Shown one piece after another: positions 32,490-41,362 of a stretch of 64,000 nucleotides of DNA (the first letter of the stretch is position 1; each line of letters opens with the position of its first letter). The notes under the pieces are model-generated. The model had not been told where the DNA came from. It saw only the letters and a program-made list of their open reading frames with translations, and searched no databases. The position numbers and the translations under genes were made by a program. The DNA comes from AP-15 sp963747735 (lineage in GTDB: Bacteria; Pseudomonadota; Alphaproteobacteria; ATCC43930; CGMCC-115725): assembly GCA_963747735.1 (NCBI GenBank), contig CAVVGE010000001.1, positions 620,001 through 684,000 on the forward strand. Direction: 5' to 3'.

Positions 32490-34430
32490 CTAGCCCGGCA
32501 CCGCTTCGGCGGGCACGTCGCGCAGCATCCGCCGATATTCGGCGGCGCGGTCGTGGAACCGCCGGTGCCACAGCTCGAGGCTCAATAAGCCCCACACTTT
32601 TCGGGAAAACTGGCCGGCCTGCTCGAAATTCGCGACGACCGCATCAGCGTTCATATAAGGGCGGCCGCGCGCGTTGCGGCTGGCGAAGACGTCGCGCACG
32701 AAGTCGCCCAATTCGCCGGCAAACCATTCCTTGAGCGGCACCGGAAAGCCCATTTTGTCGCGCCGGTCGGCGATCTCCGGCGGAAGATCGGCACTATAGG
32801 CTGTCTTCAGCAGCTGCTTCATGCGACCGCCCTCGAATTTCACATCGGCCGGCACCGTCGCCAGAAACTCGATCAGCGGGTGGTCGAGCAGCGGCACCCG
32901 GCTTTCGAGACCGTGCGCCATGCTCATCCGGTCCTCGACGTGAAGCAGCGCCGGCAGCAGGCATTTGAAATCGAAATGCGTCATCTTGTCGAAATAGGCT
33001 TCCTTACGGACATTGCTGTGGTTGTTGAAAATCGCCAGAAAGCTTTCGAATACCCGTCCCCGGTCGAGCGCACCCCAGTCGATTTCGGCAGTCATATCGG
33101 TGGAACGATCGACGAGCCGGAAATAGCGGGTGTCGAGATCGCCGAACAGTCCTTCGCGCCAGAATTCTCGCATCAGCGGCTTGTATTCGCGCAGCAGTCC
33201 AAGATTTGGAACAATCAATTCGATGGTGACGACGAAATTACCGTTCTTGTAGGTTCCGTCGAGCGCTGCCTTGACGCACTGCTCGAAATAGGCGAGCAGG
33301 TAACGGGCGTAGCCGCCGAAGACTTCGTCGCCGCCCTGCCCACCCAGCACCACCTTGACATGGCGCGCCGCCAGCTGCGACACGATGAATTGGGGAAACG
33401 AGCCGGGTCCCGCCACCGGAAAGTCGAGGTGATAGATGACCTCCTCGATATGGTCGCGGAAATCGCCGGCGGTGATGTTCGCGATATGCAGCCGCCCGCC
33501 TGCCCGCGCGACGGCAGCGACAGCGAAATTGCTCTCGTCGTAGCCGGGCAGCCCGGCGAACCGGCCGTGAAAGCAGTCGCCGAGCCCACGCGCGGTCTGG
33601 CCGGCGAGGATCGCGATCAGGCTCGAATCGAGACCGCCCGAGACATAGGAGCCGACCGGCACGTCGCTGCGCAGATGCATCGCGACCGAATCGTCGAGCA
33701 GCTCGACGAGGCGATTGGCGAAATAGCGCGGGCTGTGGTCGTAATCGATCTCGTAGCGGACATCCCAATAGCGCCAGACGCGAATGCCGCCGTTTTCGAC
33801 CACGAGCGCATGGCCGGGCAGCAGCTGCCGGATGCCGCGGAACAGGGTCGCCTCGCCGATCGTGTATTGGAACGTCAGATATTCGGCGAGGGCGGCGGGA
33901 TCGGTGTCGATATCGGGCAAAAACGGCAGCAACGCCTTGGCCTCGGAGGCGAAGACAAACAGGTTGTCGACGACCGTGTAATAAAAGGGCTTGATGCCGA
34001 ACCGGTCACGTGCGCAGAACAGCCGCTCTTTGCGCTCGTCCCACAAGGCAAACGCGAACATGCCGCGCAGCCGGTCGAGGCAATCCATCCCCCACCGGTC
34101 ATAGGCGGCGAGGATGCATTCGGTGTCCGAGTTGGAGCGGAACGACCAGACCGGTGACAGCTCGGCGCGCAGCTCGCGGTAATTATAGATCTCGCCATTA
34201 TAGGTGATCGCGACCGGCCCCGGCGCCGTCATCGGTTGCGTTGCCGCATCGCTCAAATCGATGATCGCCAGCCGGCGATGGGCGAGCCCGGCCGCTCTCG
34301 ATCGCGAGAGCCACACCCCGTGCCCGTCCGGGCCGCGATGCGCAATCAGCCGGTCGAGCACGCCCAGCGCCAAATCGAGCCGCGCGATCGGCGCCCGGTC
34401 GAGCGAAATGGTTCCCGCAATTCCGCACAT
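32490..34430 (-). CDS. asnB: AsnB-type glutamine amidotransferase, glycan locus (second of three)
   Basis: 646 residues from the ATG at 34430. Cys2 (MCGIAGT) is the glutaminase nucleophile. The Ntn glutaminase domain extends to about 210, with TYNGEIYNYRELR near 75 and DRFGIKPFYY near 140. The synthetase domain has the PPi loop VSGGLDSSLIAIL near 265 and GGQGGDEVFGGYARYLL near 365. The C-terminal RDKMGFPVPLKEWFAGEL block is typical. Known relatives in O-antigen loci (WbpS-type) amidate hexuronic acids using glutamine, and this is the likely role. It is intact and lies 17 bases after the glycosyltransferase gene's stop. Confidence 0.85.
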   Translation of the reverse strand: MCGIAGTISLDRAPIARLDLALGVLDRLIAHRGPDGHGVWLSRSRAAGLAHRRLAIIDLSDAATQPMTAPGPVAITYNGEIYNYRELRAELSPVWSFRSNSDTECILAAYDRWGMDCLDRLRGMFAFALWDERKERLFCARDRFGIKPFYYTVVDNLFVFASEAKALLPFLPDIDTDPAALAEYLTFQYTIGEATLFRGIRQLLPGHALVVENGGIRVWRYWDVRYEIDYDHSPRYFANRLVELLDDSVAMHLRSDVPVGSYVSGGLDSSLIAILAGQTARGLGDCFHGRFAGLPGYDESNFAVAAVARAGGRLHIANITAGDFRDHIEEVIYHLDFPVAGPGSFPQFIVSQLAARHVKVVLGGQGGDEVFGGYARYLLAYFEQCVKAALDGTYKNGNFVVTIELIVPNLGLLREYKPLMREFWREGLFGDLDTRYFRLVDRSTDMTAEIDWGALDRGRVFESFLAIFNNHSNVRKEAYFDKMTHFDFKCLLPALLHVEDRMSMAHGLESRVPLLDHPLIEFLATVPADVKFEGGRMKQLLKTAYSADLPPEIADRRDKMGFPVPLKEWFAGELGDFVRDVFASRNARGRPYMNADAVVANFEQAGQFSRKVWGLLSLELWHRRFHDRAAEYRRMLRDVPAEAVPG

Positions 34431-34447
34431 GTCTCACACTGCCCGCG

Positions 34448-35929
34448 CTATTGTGCAGCCGGAAGGACCGATGGGCCGGCTTGCGGCATCGGCCCGTTGC
34501 CCGATCGTCGATAGAGAGCGTAGAGGCGCTCGCCCTCAACCTGCCAGTTGAACCGCCGACGCGCAAAGAGCAATGCATTGCATTGGCAGCGATGCAGCAA
34601 TTCGGGGTCGGCGAGGATCCTGTCCACGATATCGACCAGCGTCTCGAGCCGATCGGAATCGTAAGCCAGGCCGGCCTCCGCCTCGGCGACGATCGATTTG
34701 ACGTAAGGCAAATTGTTGGTAACGACCATCAGTCCGGCATGCAGATATTGTGAAAGCTTGTTCGGACAAGACAGCCGGTCGTTTATGATCAGTGGCCGAT
34801 AGGGAATAATTCCGACATCGGCCTCCGCCGCCGCCGAGACGAGCTGGTCTTCGCTCACCGCGTCGAGAAAATATATGCTCCGATCCAGCAGATTGAGCTC
34901 CGCCGCGTAGTTTCTCAGACCCTCGCGCCACATGTTGTCAGGGCCGCGCAGAAACAGCGCCGCGCGGGCATCGTCGACACTCGCCCAGGCAGTCACCAGC
35001 TCGTCCAGCCCGCGACCGGGGGTGAAGCGGCCTTGGAACAGAAACTTGCAGCGGCCTTTTGCCAGCCGATCCATTTCCGTGCCGACCGGCTTTGTCGGTC
35101 TGCCGGTCCAGGGCTCGGCATTGGCGACGGAATGAACTTCGGCAAGACCGTAGGCTGCGCGCATCGCCTCGGCGAGCGGCGGATTGACGGTGACGACGGC
35201 ATCGGCGTTGCGGATCAGCAGCCGCTCGATCATCGAAAAGAAGGTGATGTCCAACCAGCGCCCCGCCGGATCGCTGCGCGGGTAGAACTCATGTGCGTCG
35301 AACACCAACCGGCAGCCATAGCGCCGCTTGGCCAGCACGCCTACCAGCAACGTATCGAGATCGTTGCAATGGATAACGTCCGGTTTTTCAGTCGATTCTT
35401 GTATGTATTTCCAAAAGGTAGAAGTCGCGGCAGAAAATTGGACACGCAATACTGCGAGAATATAATGTACTCGGACAAGAAGCAAGCCGCGGATCGACGA
35501 CAGCTGCCGCCGCAACGGCGTCAAGATCAATGACAGCAAAAGCGAAGTGATCCTTAACTTACTGGCTACCCGCCTCGTCAACCGCAGCAGCCTGCGCAGC
35601 AGCCAGGCGGCTGTGCGGAACAGGATTTCCGCGACCCCTACGACCGGCAACAGCAGCGCAACGGCAACCGCAGCCGGGATCAGCATGCAGCGCGGCAACA
35701 CGTCTTTGAGACGCCAGAAATAATAATGCCCGCCGACTTCGACGACCGGCAGACGGATAGTGCGATAGCCGGCACGGTCTTCCGTTGCCGGGAAGGAGCC
35801 GTCCGGCCGGTTAAAGCCCAAGACCGTGACATCAAAGCGGCGAGCCGCGGCTTCCGCCTCCCAGCGGATTCGGGGATCGAGGCTGGGCTCGTGCGCGCAT
35901 ACCATGAACACGCTGATCCGGTCCCCCAT
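34448..35929 (-). CDS. GT4-like glycosyltransferase with hydrophobic insert
   Basis: 493 residues from the ATG at 35929 (MGDRISVFMVCAHEPSLDPR); the start overlaps the corrected upstream stop as TAATG. The Rossmann N-domain opens with SLDPRIRWEAEAAARRFDVT. An unusual insert of about residues 80-165 contains a strongly hydrophobic stretch (MLIPAAVAVALLLPVVGVAE) and a basic amphipathic region, so the protein is probably membrane-attached. The GT-B C-domain has GRCKFLFQGRFTPGRGLDEL near 315 and ADVGIIPYRPLIINDRLSCP near 395, with PNKLSQYLHAGL as the nucleotide-sugar contact. The donor sugar is unknown. Confidence 0.8.
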   Translation of the reverse strand: MGDRISVFMVCAHEPSLDPRIRWEAEAAARRFDVTVLGFNRPDGSFPATEDRAGYRTIRLPVVEVGGHYYFWRLKDVLPRCMLIPAAVAVALLLPVVGVAEILFRTAAWLLRRLLRLTRRVASKLRITSLLLSLILTPLRRQLSSIRGLLLVRVHYILAVLRVQFSAATSTFWKYIQESTEKPDVIHCNDLDTLLVGVLAKRRYGCRLVFDAHEFYPRSDPAGRWLDITFFSMIERLLIRNADAVVTVNPPLAEAMRAAYGLAEVHSVANAEPWTGRPTKPVGTEMDRLAKGRCKFLFQGRFTPGRGLDELVTAWASVDDARAALFLRGPDNMWREGLRNYAAELNLLDRSIYFLDAVSEDQLVSAAAEADVGIIPYRPLIINDRLSCPNKLSQYLHAGLMVVTNNLPYVKSIVAEAEAGLAYDSDRLETLVDIVDRILADPELLHRCQCNALLFARRRFNWQVEGERLYALYRRSGNGPMPQAGPSVLPAAQ

Positions 35930-37289
35930 TAATCCAAGGTCTCCTCGGTGCGTTGTCCCCGCAACGGGGCGTGGTGAGGTTCGAGGCGATAGCGGCAGTA
36001 GGACCGGACGGTCGCCAATAAGCCGACCAAATCGACCGCCCGCGGCCGGATCGTTGCGGCGAGCGTTTGATAACGGTCGGCTACGAGCGCGGCCTGCCGG
36101 TCGAGATCCCCTCGCGTGCCACGATGGCCGCGGCATTGTCCGCGATCTTGCGGCGAAGACAAGGATCATCGAACAGGGCTCCGATGCCGGCGGCGATCCC
36201 CTCAGGCGTCGCCGTGACAAAATATGCGCTCTCTGCATGACTGACGATCTCTTCATACCGCGGCAGCCGGCTGACAATGTTGGGGGTTTGGCAGGCCATC
36301 GCTTCGAGCAAAGTCTGCGGCAGGCCGTCCGAAACCGGCACCGCCACCGCGATCTCGGCGAGGCTGTAATACGCGGCCATTTCGGCGTGCTCGATCGAAC
36401 CACAGAACATGACATGCTCGTGAAGATCGAGCTCTTTTATTTTTTGATGTATTTCAGCTTTATATTCCAGATCTGCGGAATATTCGGCAACGAGCAAAAG
36501 CGCCTGCGGAAACCGGCGCCGCACCTCGGCCATCGCCTCGACCACGAGGTGGATGCGGTAGAGCGGCTGCAAGATCTTTGGGCTGAACACAATTCGCCGA
36601 CCGGCCGCGAGCCCCAGCCTTTCTCTCAATCCGGTCGCTTCGACCCGGCGAAACCGGCGCAGCGGCACGCCCCAAATGACGCGTTCGCATTTGGGCGCAA
36701 AGCCGCCGAGGCGATCGAGAACCTCGGTAAGGTAGTGCGATTTCGAGGTAATGTAGTCGGCCTTTCGGAGCAGCTCCAAGGTCAGCCATTTGCCGGCCGG
36801 GGTCGGATTTCCCTGCTCCTCGAACAGCACATCCCCGCCCATTACCGTGACCACGAGCGGCCGGCACCCGACCAGTCCCGCGAGCCAGCCATAGTAGCTA
36901 TAGGCAAAGTGAACATGCACGATGTCGGGCCGGCATCGGCGCAGCATGTGCACGAAGATCGCCAGCCGCCAGCTGTCGTCGACGGCCCGGCCGCCGATCC
37001 TTCTGCCCGCAGCTGCCAAAAGGCGGAACCAGAGGCGCCGCGCGAGGGCTCGATCCCATGCCGGGACCAGCTCGGTCACTCCGGGTATCCCGCCCGGGCT
37101 CGGCGTCTCCGTAATCAGGAAAACGCGGTGTCCCATTTCGGCAAAGCAGCGAACGCGCGCGACGACGTGCGGGCTCGACGCATATCCGATCGCACAGATC
37201 GTCAGACGGCGGCCCCCGCCGGGCGTGCTCGGCGGCTCGGCTCGGGGCATCGGTGCGGCGGCCGGGCCCGCTGTGCCGCGTCCGATCAA
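35929..37289 (-). pseudogene. GT4 glycosyltransferase with a late frameshift
   Basis: As written the frame starts with TTG at 37289 (4-base overlap with the upstream stop) or an ATG at 37250, and stops at 36081 after 402 codons. The last residues ISTGRPRS are foreign. Adding one G to the G4 run (36108-36111) continues as GDLDRQAALVADRYQTLAAT and on to a TAA at 35929-35931. That stop overlaps the next ATG by one base, as expected in this operon. Corrected length is about 453. The GT-B core is complete (PDIVHVHFAYSYYGWLAG, RIVFSPKILQPLYRIHLV, DGLPQTLLEAMACQTPNIVS), so activity may survive the truncation. Confidence 0.75.
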
Positions 37290-39181
37290 CGATGCGGCCC
37301 TTCCGCCAGAAGCTCCGAGCGCCGGTCGGCGAAGCGGCGATACCAGAGCTCCAGCATCAATAGCGCAAAAATCTTGTTGGAGGCGTCGATGCGGCCCGTG
37401 AAATGATCATCGAGGAGATTCGCTACTGCCTGGCGGCGATAGAGGCCGCGCTCGGTTGCGGGCGAGCCTGTCAGGTGATCCGTCACGAAATCGCGCAAAT
37501 CCTCGCGCATCCAGACTTTCATCGGCACATTGAAACCTTGCTTCGGCCGATGGAGAATCGATGCCGGCAGCTGCCCCTCCAATGCCTTCTTGACAAAGAA
37601 CTTGCCCTCGCCACCGCGAAGCTTGTGTCGTGACGGCACCGTGAACGCCCAGGACACAAGGTGATGATCGAGAAACGGGACCCGTGCCTCGAGCCCGTGG
37701 GCCATGGTCATACGGTCGACCTTGGTCAACATCTCGCTGACCAGCGTCGTTTTGATATCCGTGTAGAGCTTGCGGGCGAGCTGGTCGTCACCGGGCGCCT
37801 GCTCCAAGCAGGTCTGCACCGAGCACTCGTCGACGCCCTCGAGGATCGGGGCGGCGGCGGGATCCAGCAGCGCAACCAGCTCCTCCCGCTGAAAGCAGGC
37901 AAAGGAGCGCAGATAACGGTCGTCTCGCGGGGCGAGCGAGCGTTGCCGGAATGCAGCCGAGATCAGCCCCGCGCGCGCGGCCAGGCTTTGCAAGAACGAT
38001 CGCGGCGTCCGGCCAACAGGCGCAAAGCCGGCAATGGGCGGAAAGTCGATGTGCCGCCATACATAGCCGGCGAAGACCTCGTCACCGCCGTCGCCGCTCA
38101 GCACCACCTTCACATGTTGCCTGGCAAGCTCGGCAAGAAAAAAGAGCGCAAATGCGGATGAAATCGCGAAGGGCTCGTCCGCGTGCCAGACCACCCGGGG
38201 CACCGCATCGACCATTTGGGGAGCGAGGTCGAAGGTGTGGTGCGACGCGCCGCAGTGGCTCGCGGCGGCAATAGCATAGGGGCTTTCGTCGAATTCGGGC
38301 AGTCCGGGGAACGAGATGCTGAAGGTCTCCACGGGCGCGCTCGTCATCTTCGCCGCCCGGCAGACGATTGCGCTCGAATCGACGCCGCCGCTCAGAAATG
38401 CGCCGACCGGAACATCGGCCACCAGATGGGAGCCGACGGCCGCGGAAAAACGCGTGTCGAATTCCGCACAAGCCTGTTCGAGCGGCAGCGTCGGATCGGG
38501 ATCGACCGACAAATCCCAATAGCAGCGCTCTTCGATGCCGCGTCGGCTGACCGTCAGATAATGCCCGGCCGGGAGCTTGCGCACACCCTTGAGGATGCAG
38601 CGCGATTCGGGGATGCTCAGAAGATGGAAATATTCGCCCAGTGCCGCCTCGTCGATTGCCGACGGTACCCGGCGATCCGCCAACAGCGCCTTCATTTCGG
38701 AAGCAAAAATAAAGTGCTCCGCGTCGGCGAAATAGTATAGCGGTTTGATGCCGATACGGTCGCGCGCCAAAATCAGGGCCTGGCGTCGGGAATCCCAAAT
38801 CGCCAGCGCGAACATGCCGTCGATCGCATCGAGAAATGCGATGCCGCGCTGCTCGTAAAGGGCAAGGATGACTTCGGTGTCCGATTGCGAGCGAAGCCGC
38901 CGACCCTGCTGGCGCAGCCCGGCGGCGAGCGCCGCGTAATTGTAGCACTCGCCGTTGTAGGTGATCCACATTGTGCCGTCGGGATTGCCCATCGGCTGAT
39001 GACCGGCTACAGAGAGATCGATGATCGACAGGCGGCGATGGCCGAGACCCACATTGCCGGAAATCCAATGGCCGCTGTCGTCCGGCCCGCGATGCGCGAT
39101 CAGGTCGGTCATGCGCCGCAACAGGCGCGGGTCCGCGGGCGAGGCGCGATCAAATTCGAAGATCCCGGCAATGCCGCACAT
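37286..39181 (-). CDS. asnB: AsnB-type glutamine amidotransferase, glycan locus (first of three)
   Basis: 631 residues from the ATG at 39181, which overlaps the upstream stop as TGATG; upstream in-frame codons belong to the methyltransferase region. Cys2 (MCGIAGIFEF), the glutaminase domain (TYNGECYNYAAL, RDRIGIKPLYYF), the synthetase PPi loop LSGGVDSSAIVC near 265, GDGGDEVFAGYVW near 365 and RPKQGFNVPMKVWM near 560 are all in place. It differs clearly from the other two AsnB proteins, so three separate amidation steps or acceptors are possible. This one is probably a soluble uronic-acid amidotransferase. Confidence 0.85.
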   Translation of the reverse strand: MCGIAGIFEFDRASPADPRLLRRMTDLIAHRGPDDSGHWISGNVGLGHRRLSIIDLSVAGHQPMGNPDGTMWITYNGECYNYAALAAGLRQQGRRLRSQSDTEVILALYEQRGIAFLDAIDGMFALAIWDSRRQALILARDRIGIKPLYYFADAEHFIFASEMKALLADRRVPSAIDEAALGEYFHLLSIPESRCILKGVRKLPAGHYLTVSRRGIEERCYWDLSVDPDPTLPLEQACAEFDTRFSAAVGSHLVADVPVGAFLSGGVDSSAIVCRAAKMTSAPVETFSISFPGLPEFDESPYAIAAASHCGASHHTFDLAPQMVDAVPRVVWHADEPFAISSAFALFFLAELARQHVKVVLSGDGGDEVFAGYVWRHIDFPPIAGFAPVGRTPRSFLQSLAARAGLISAAFRQRSLAPRDDRYLRSFACFQREELVALLDPAAAPILEGVDECSVQTCLEQAPGDDQLARKLYTDIKTTLVSEMLTKVDRMTMAHGLEARVPFLDHHLVSWAFTVPSRHKLRGGEGKFFVKKALEGQLPASILHRPKQGFNVPMKVWMREDLRDFVTDHLTGSPATERGLYRRQAVANLLDDHFTGRIDASNKIFALLMLELWYRRFADRRSELLAEGPHR

Positions 39182-40239
39182 CACTGTCGCACCGGCGCCG
39201 CCGGCCTCCTTGCTCGCGCTTCGACGCCGTTGCCGCCATAGCGCGCCTCGATCTCTGTGAGGCCAAGACGCTCGAAGCAGCGCGCGATTTCCTCGACCGT
39301 GCGCTTGTGCTTGTAGACGTCGGTCAAGGCGTCGTGGGTGTCGAGCGCGGCCCAGGCGTAGAGCAGCTCGGGTCCGAGCTCGGCGTATTGGTCGTGATAG
39401 TCGAGAACCGGCGATATCCGCAGCCAGCGCCGGCGTGCGGCGCCGAACCAACGCTGCGCGCGCCAGCGCCACAATTGCCGATGCACCGGCCACAGGGCTG
39501 CGACGATGGCGCGAACGAGCGGCAAAGCGACGCGCGGGTCGCGGCGGATCAGGAACGCGCGCAACCGCTGGCGGACCGGCGTCATATCGGCCGCATCATA
39601 GCGATAATGGTCGATCACCAGCCACCCGCCCGGGCGCACGAAGGTGTAGAGCGCGGCGATTGTCGCTTCGGGATCCGGAGTGTGCTGGATGACCCCGAGG
39701 CAGATCACGAAATCAAAGGCCTGCGCCTGCGCCGGAAGCTCGTGCAGATCGGCCTGACAGACAAAGTAGCCGGTCGCTCCAAAACAATTGTCGTAATTCG
39801 CCTCGACCGCGGCCGACAAGTCCACCGCAAAAACCCGCGCTCCGGACTCGAGCAGAATTTCGGTAAAGCGGCCCGCGCCGCAACCGACCTCCAACACGGT
39901 CTTGCCGCGCAACACGGCCAAGGATCCGCCGAGGCAGCGGCTCAACCGATCGCGGGAAATCGTCGTGCCGGTGAAGGAATCGAGCTGCGTGCGCCTGAAC
40001 TTCTTCCATTGCTCGCCAAAGCCCGCGGCGTAGCCCTGCGAGCTGACAAAGCGCGAGACGCCGCGCACCACGGGAACCCGGCAACCGGACCGGCAAACGA
40101 GAAAATTCGCCGGCGTCCCAGCCGGCGCCCCGCCGCCCTCGGCGACCAGCGGCTCGCGGTGCACGGGGCAGCAAAGCTCCTCCGGCAGAACCATCCCCGG
40201 CTCCCGGCTCGGCGCGGCGCGCAGCACTGCCCGGCTCAT
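39181..40239 (-). CDS. SAM-dependent methyltransferase with N-terminal zinc-ribbon-like segment
   Basis: 352 residues from an ATG at 40239. The frame is open to 40329 but would overlap the previous gene by 59 bases; an ATG at 40194 is another choice. Residues about 20-60 (ELCCPVHREPL, LVCRSGCRVPVV) look like a small zinc-binding, Trm112-like module. The class I methyltransferase core follows: VLEVGCGAGRFTEILLESGA near 110, VDLSAAVEANYDN, then DFVICLGVIQHTPDPEA near 170. It may O-methylate a sugar of the repeat unit. The acceptor is unknown. Confidence 0.8.
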   Translation of the reverse strand: MSRAVLRAAPSREPGMVLPEELCCPVHREPLVAEGGGAPAGTPANFLVCRSGCRVPVVRGVSRFVSSQGYAAGFGEQWKKFRRTQLDSFTGTTISRDRLSRCLGGSLAVLRGKTVLEVGCGAGRFTEILLESGARVFAVDLSAAVEANYDNCFGATGYFVCQADLHELPAQAQAFDFVICLGVIQHTPDPEATIAALYTFVRPGGWLVIDHYRYDAADMTPVRQRLRAFLIRRDPRVALPLVRAIVAALWPVHRQLWRWRAQRWFGAARRRWLRISPVLDYHDQYAELGPELLYAWAALDTHDALTDVYKHKRTVEEIARCFERLGLTEIEARYGGNGVEARARRPAAPVRQ

Positions 40240-40270
40240 GGTCACGACCGGCTGACGGCGAAGCCCTGGT

Positions 40271-41362
40271 TCATTGGCGCTTGGCGACAGAGCCGCGCAC
40301 GCGGCAGAAATCGTAGCTGTTGACCTCATCGATCAAGACGGCGCTGTCGGCGAGAAGCTGCGACCGATCGACCCGCTCTTCGCCGTCGTGCATCGCCTTG
40401 ATCAGGTATTCGCTCGTCGCCAGATCGTAGTGCAGCGTGTCCTTGTACCGGCTGAGATCCTCGGTCAGCGAATCCATCGTCTGAAAATCGAACATTCGCA
40501 CGTTCGGCTCGCCGGCAACCGTTTCGGCCAGGTAGCGGCGCAGCGGCAGCGCGTAGGTCAGCACACCGTCGGCCGCCGGCAGATAAATCAGCCGCGCCAT
40601 CGGCGGGAGGAACAAATAGAATACGATTGCCGGGTTGGCGCGGATTTGCGACAACAAATTCTGCCGCACCGCCTGGCGCATCTGCCGGACCATCGCCGCC
40701 GGCAGCGCAAAGCGGCCGGTCCGGTATTTGGCGGCGGACGGGCTGCAGGAGCCGGTCCAGCTTTTCAATACCGCCGCCTCGCCAAAGGTGGCGCGCTTGT
40801 ACCAGGCGTCGAGCTGATCGAGATCGGTCTCTCCCCAACCGCGCAGCACCCGCAGCGACAGGTTCACCGTCGACAGCGACAACGGATATTCGAGGTTCAT
40901 CAGCTCCGGTCGCCGGTACATGAAGAACGGAAACCGGCCCTGGTCGTCGCGCACCCGCTGCGGCGGGCCATAGAAAGCGCTGATATCGAGACCCCAGATC
41001 ACACGCCGCACCTGCCCGGTAGCGATCGCCTGCCGCAGGATCAAATATTGCTCGTAAGAAGTCGACCCCGAGATCGACAACTTGATTGCCCTTCCGCCCC
41101 AGGAGCGGTCTATCTCGGATGGCAGGAAATTCTCGGTGACCGAGGTGCCGATCACCACCGTGTCGTATTTGAAGCTGCGCGCCAAGCCGACGTTCTGATA
41201 ACGCTGAAAACCGGGGAAGAAGACGTGATTGATCGCCGTAAGTCCGTGATAATAGTGGAACGGGTCGACGACGTAGTTGAACGACCCGACCAGGCCGAGA
41301 GCCAGAGTCAAAGCTCCGAAAAAGCCGAAGAAAAATCGGCGGTGCGACAGTTTCTCGATCAT
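40271..41362 (-). CDS. SGNH-like membrane-anchored protein paired with MBOAT acyltransferase
   Basis: 363 residues from the ATG at 41362, overlapping the MBOAT stop as TGATG. One N-terminal membrane segment (about 10-30, FGFFGALTLALGLVGSFNYV) places the rest in the periplasm. The motif VVIGTSVTENFLPSEI near 85 holds a GTS serine, and LSRYKDTLHYDLATSEYL near 320 supplies a D-x-x-H pair. This is the layout of DltD/AlgJ-type SGNH-fold proteins that take part in O-acylation of extracellular polymers with an MBOAT partner. The sequence itself is divergent, so the role is inferred mainly from the pairing. Confidence 0.65.
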   Translation of the reverse strand: MIEKLSHRRFFFGFFGALTLALGLVGSFNYVVDPFHYYHGLTAINHVFFPGFQRYQNVGLARSFKYDTVVIGTSVTENFLPSEIDRSWGGRAIKLSISGSTSYEQYLILRQAIATGQVRRVIWGLDISAFYGPPQRVRDDQGRFPFFMYRRPELMNLEYPLSLSTVNLSLRVLRGWGETDLDQLDAWYKRATFGEAAVLKSWTGSCSPSAAKYRTGRFALPAAMVRQMRQAVRQNLLSQIRANPAIVFYLFLPPMARLIYLPAADGVLTYALPLRRYLAETVAGEPNVRMFDFQTMDSLTEDLSRYKDTLHYDLATSEYLIKAMHDGEERVDRSQLLADSAVLIDEVNSYDFCRVRGSVAKRQ

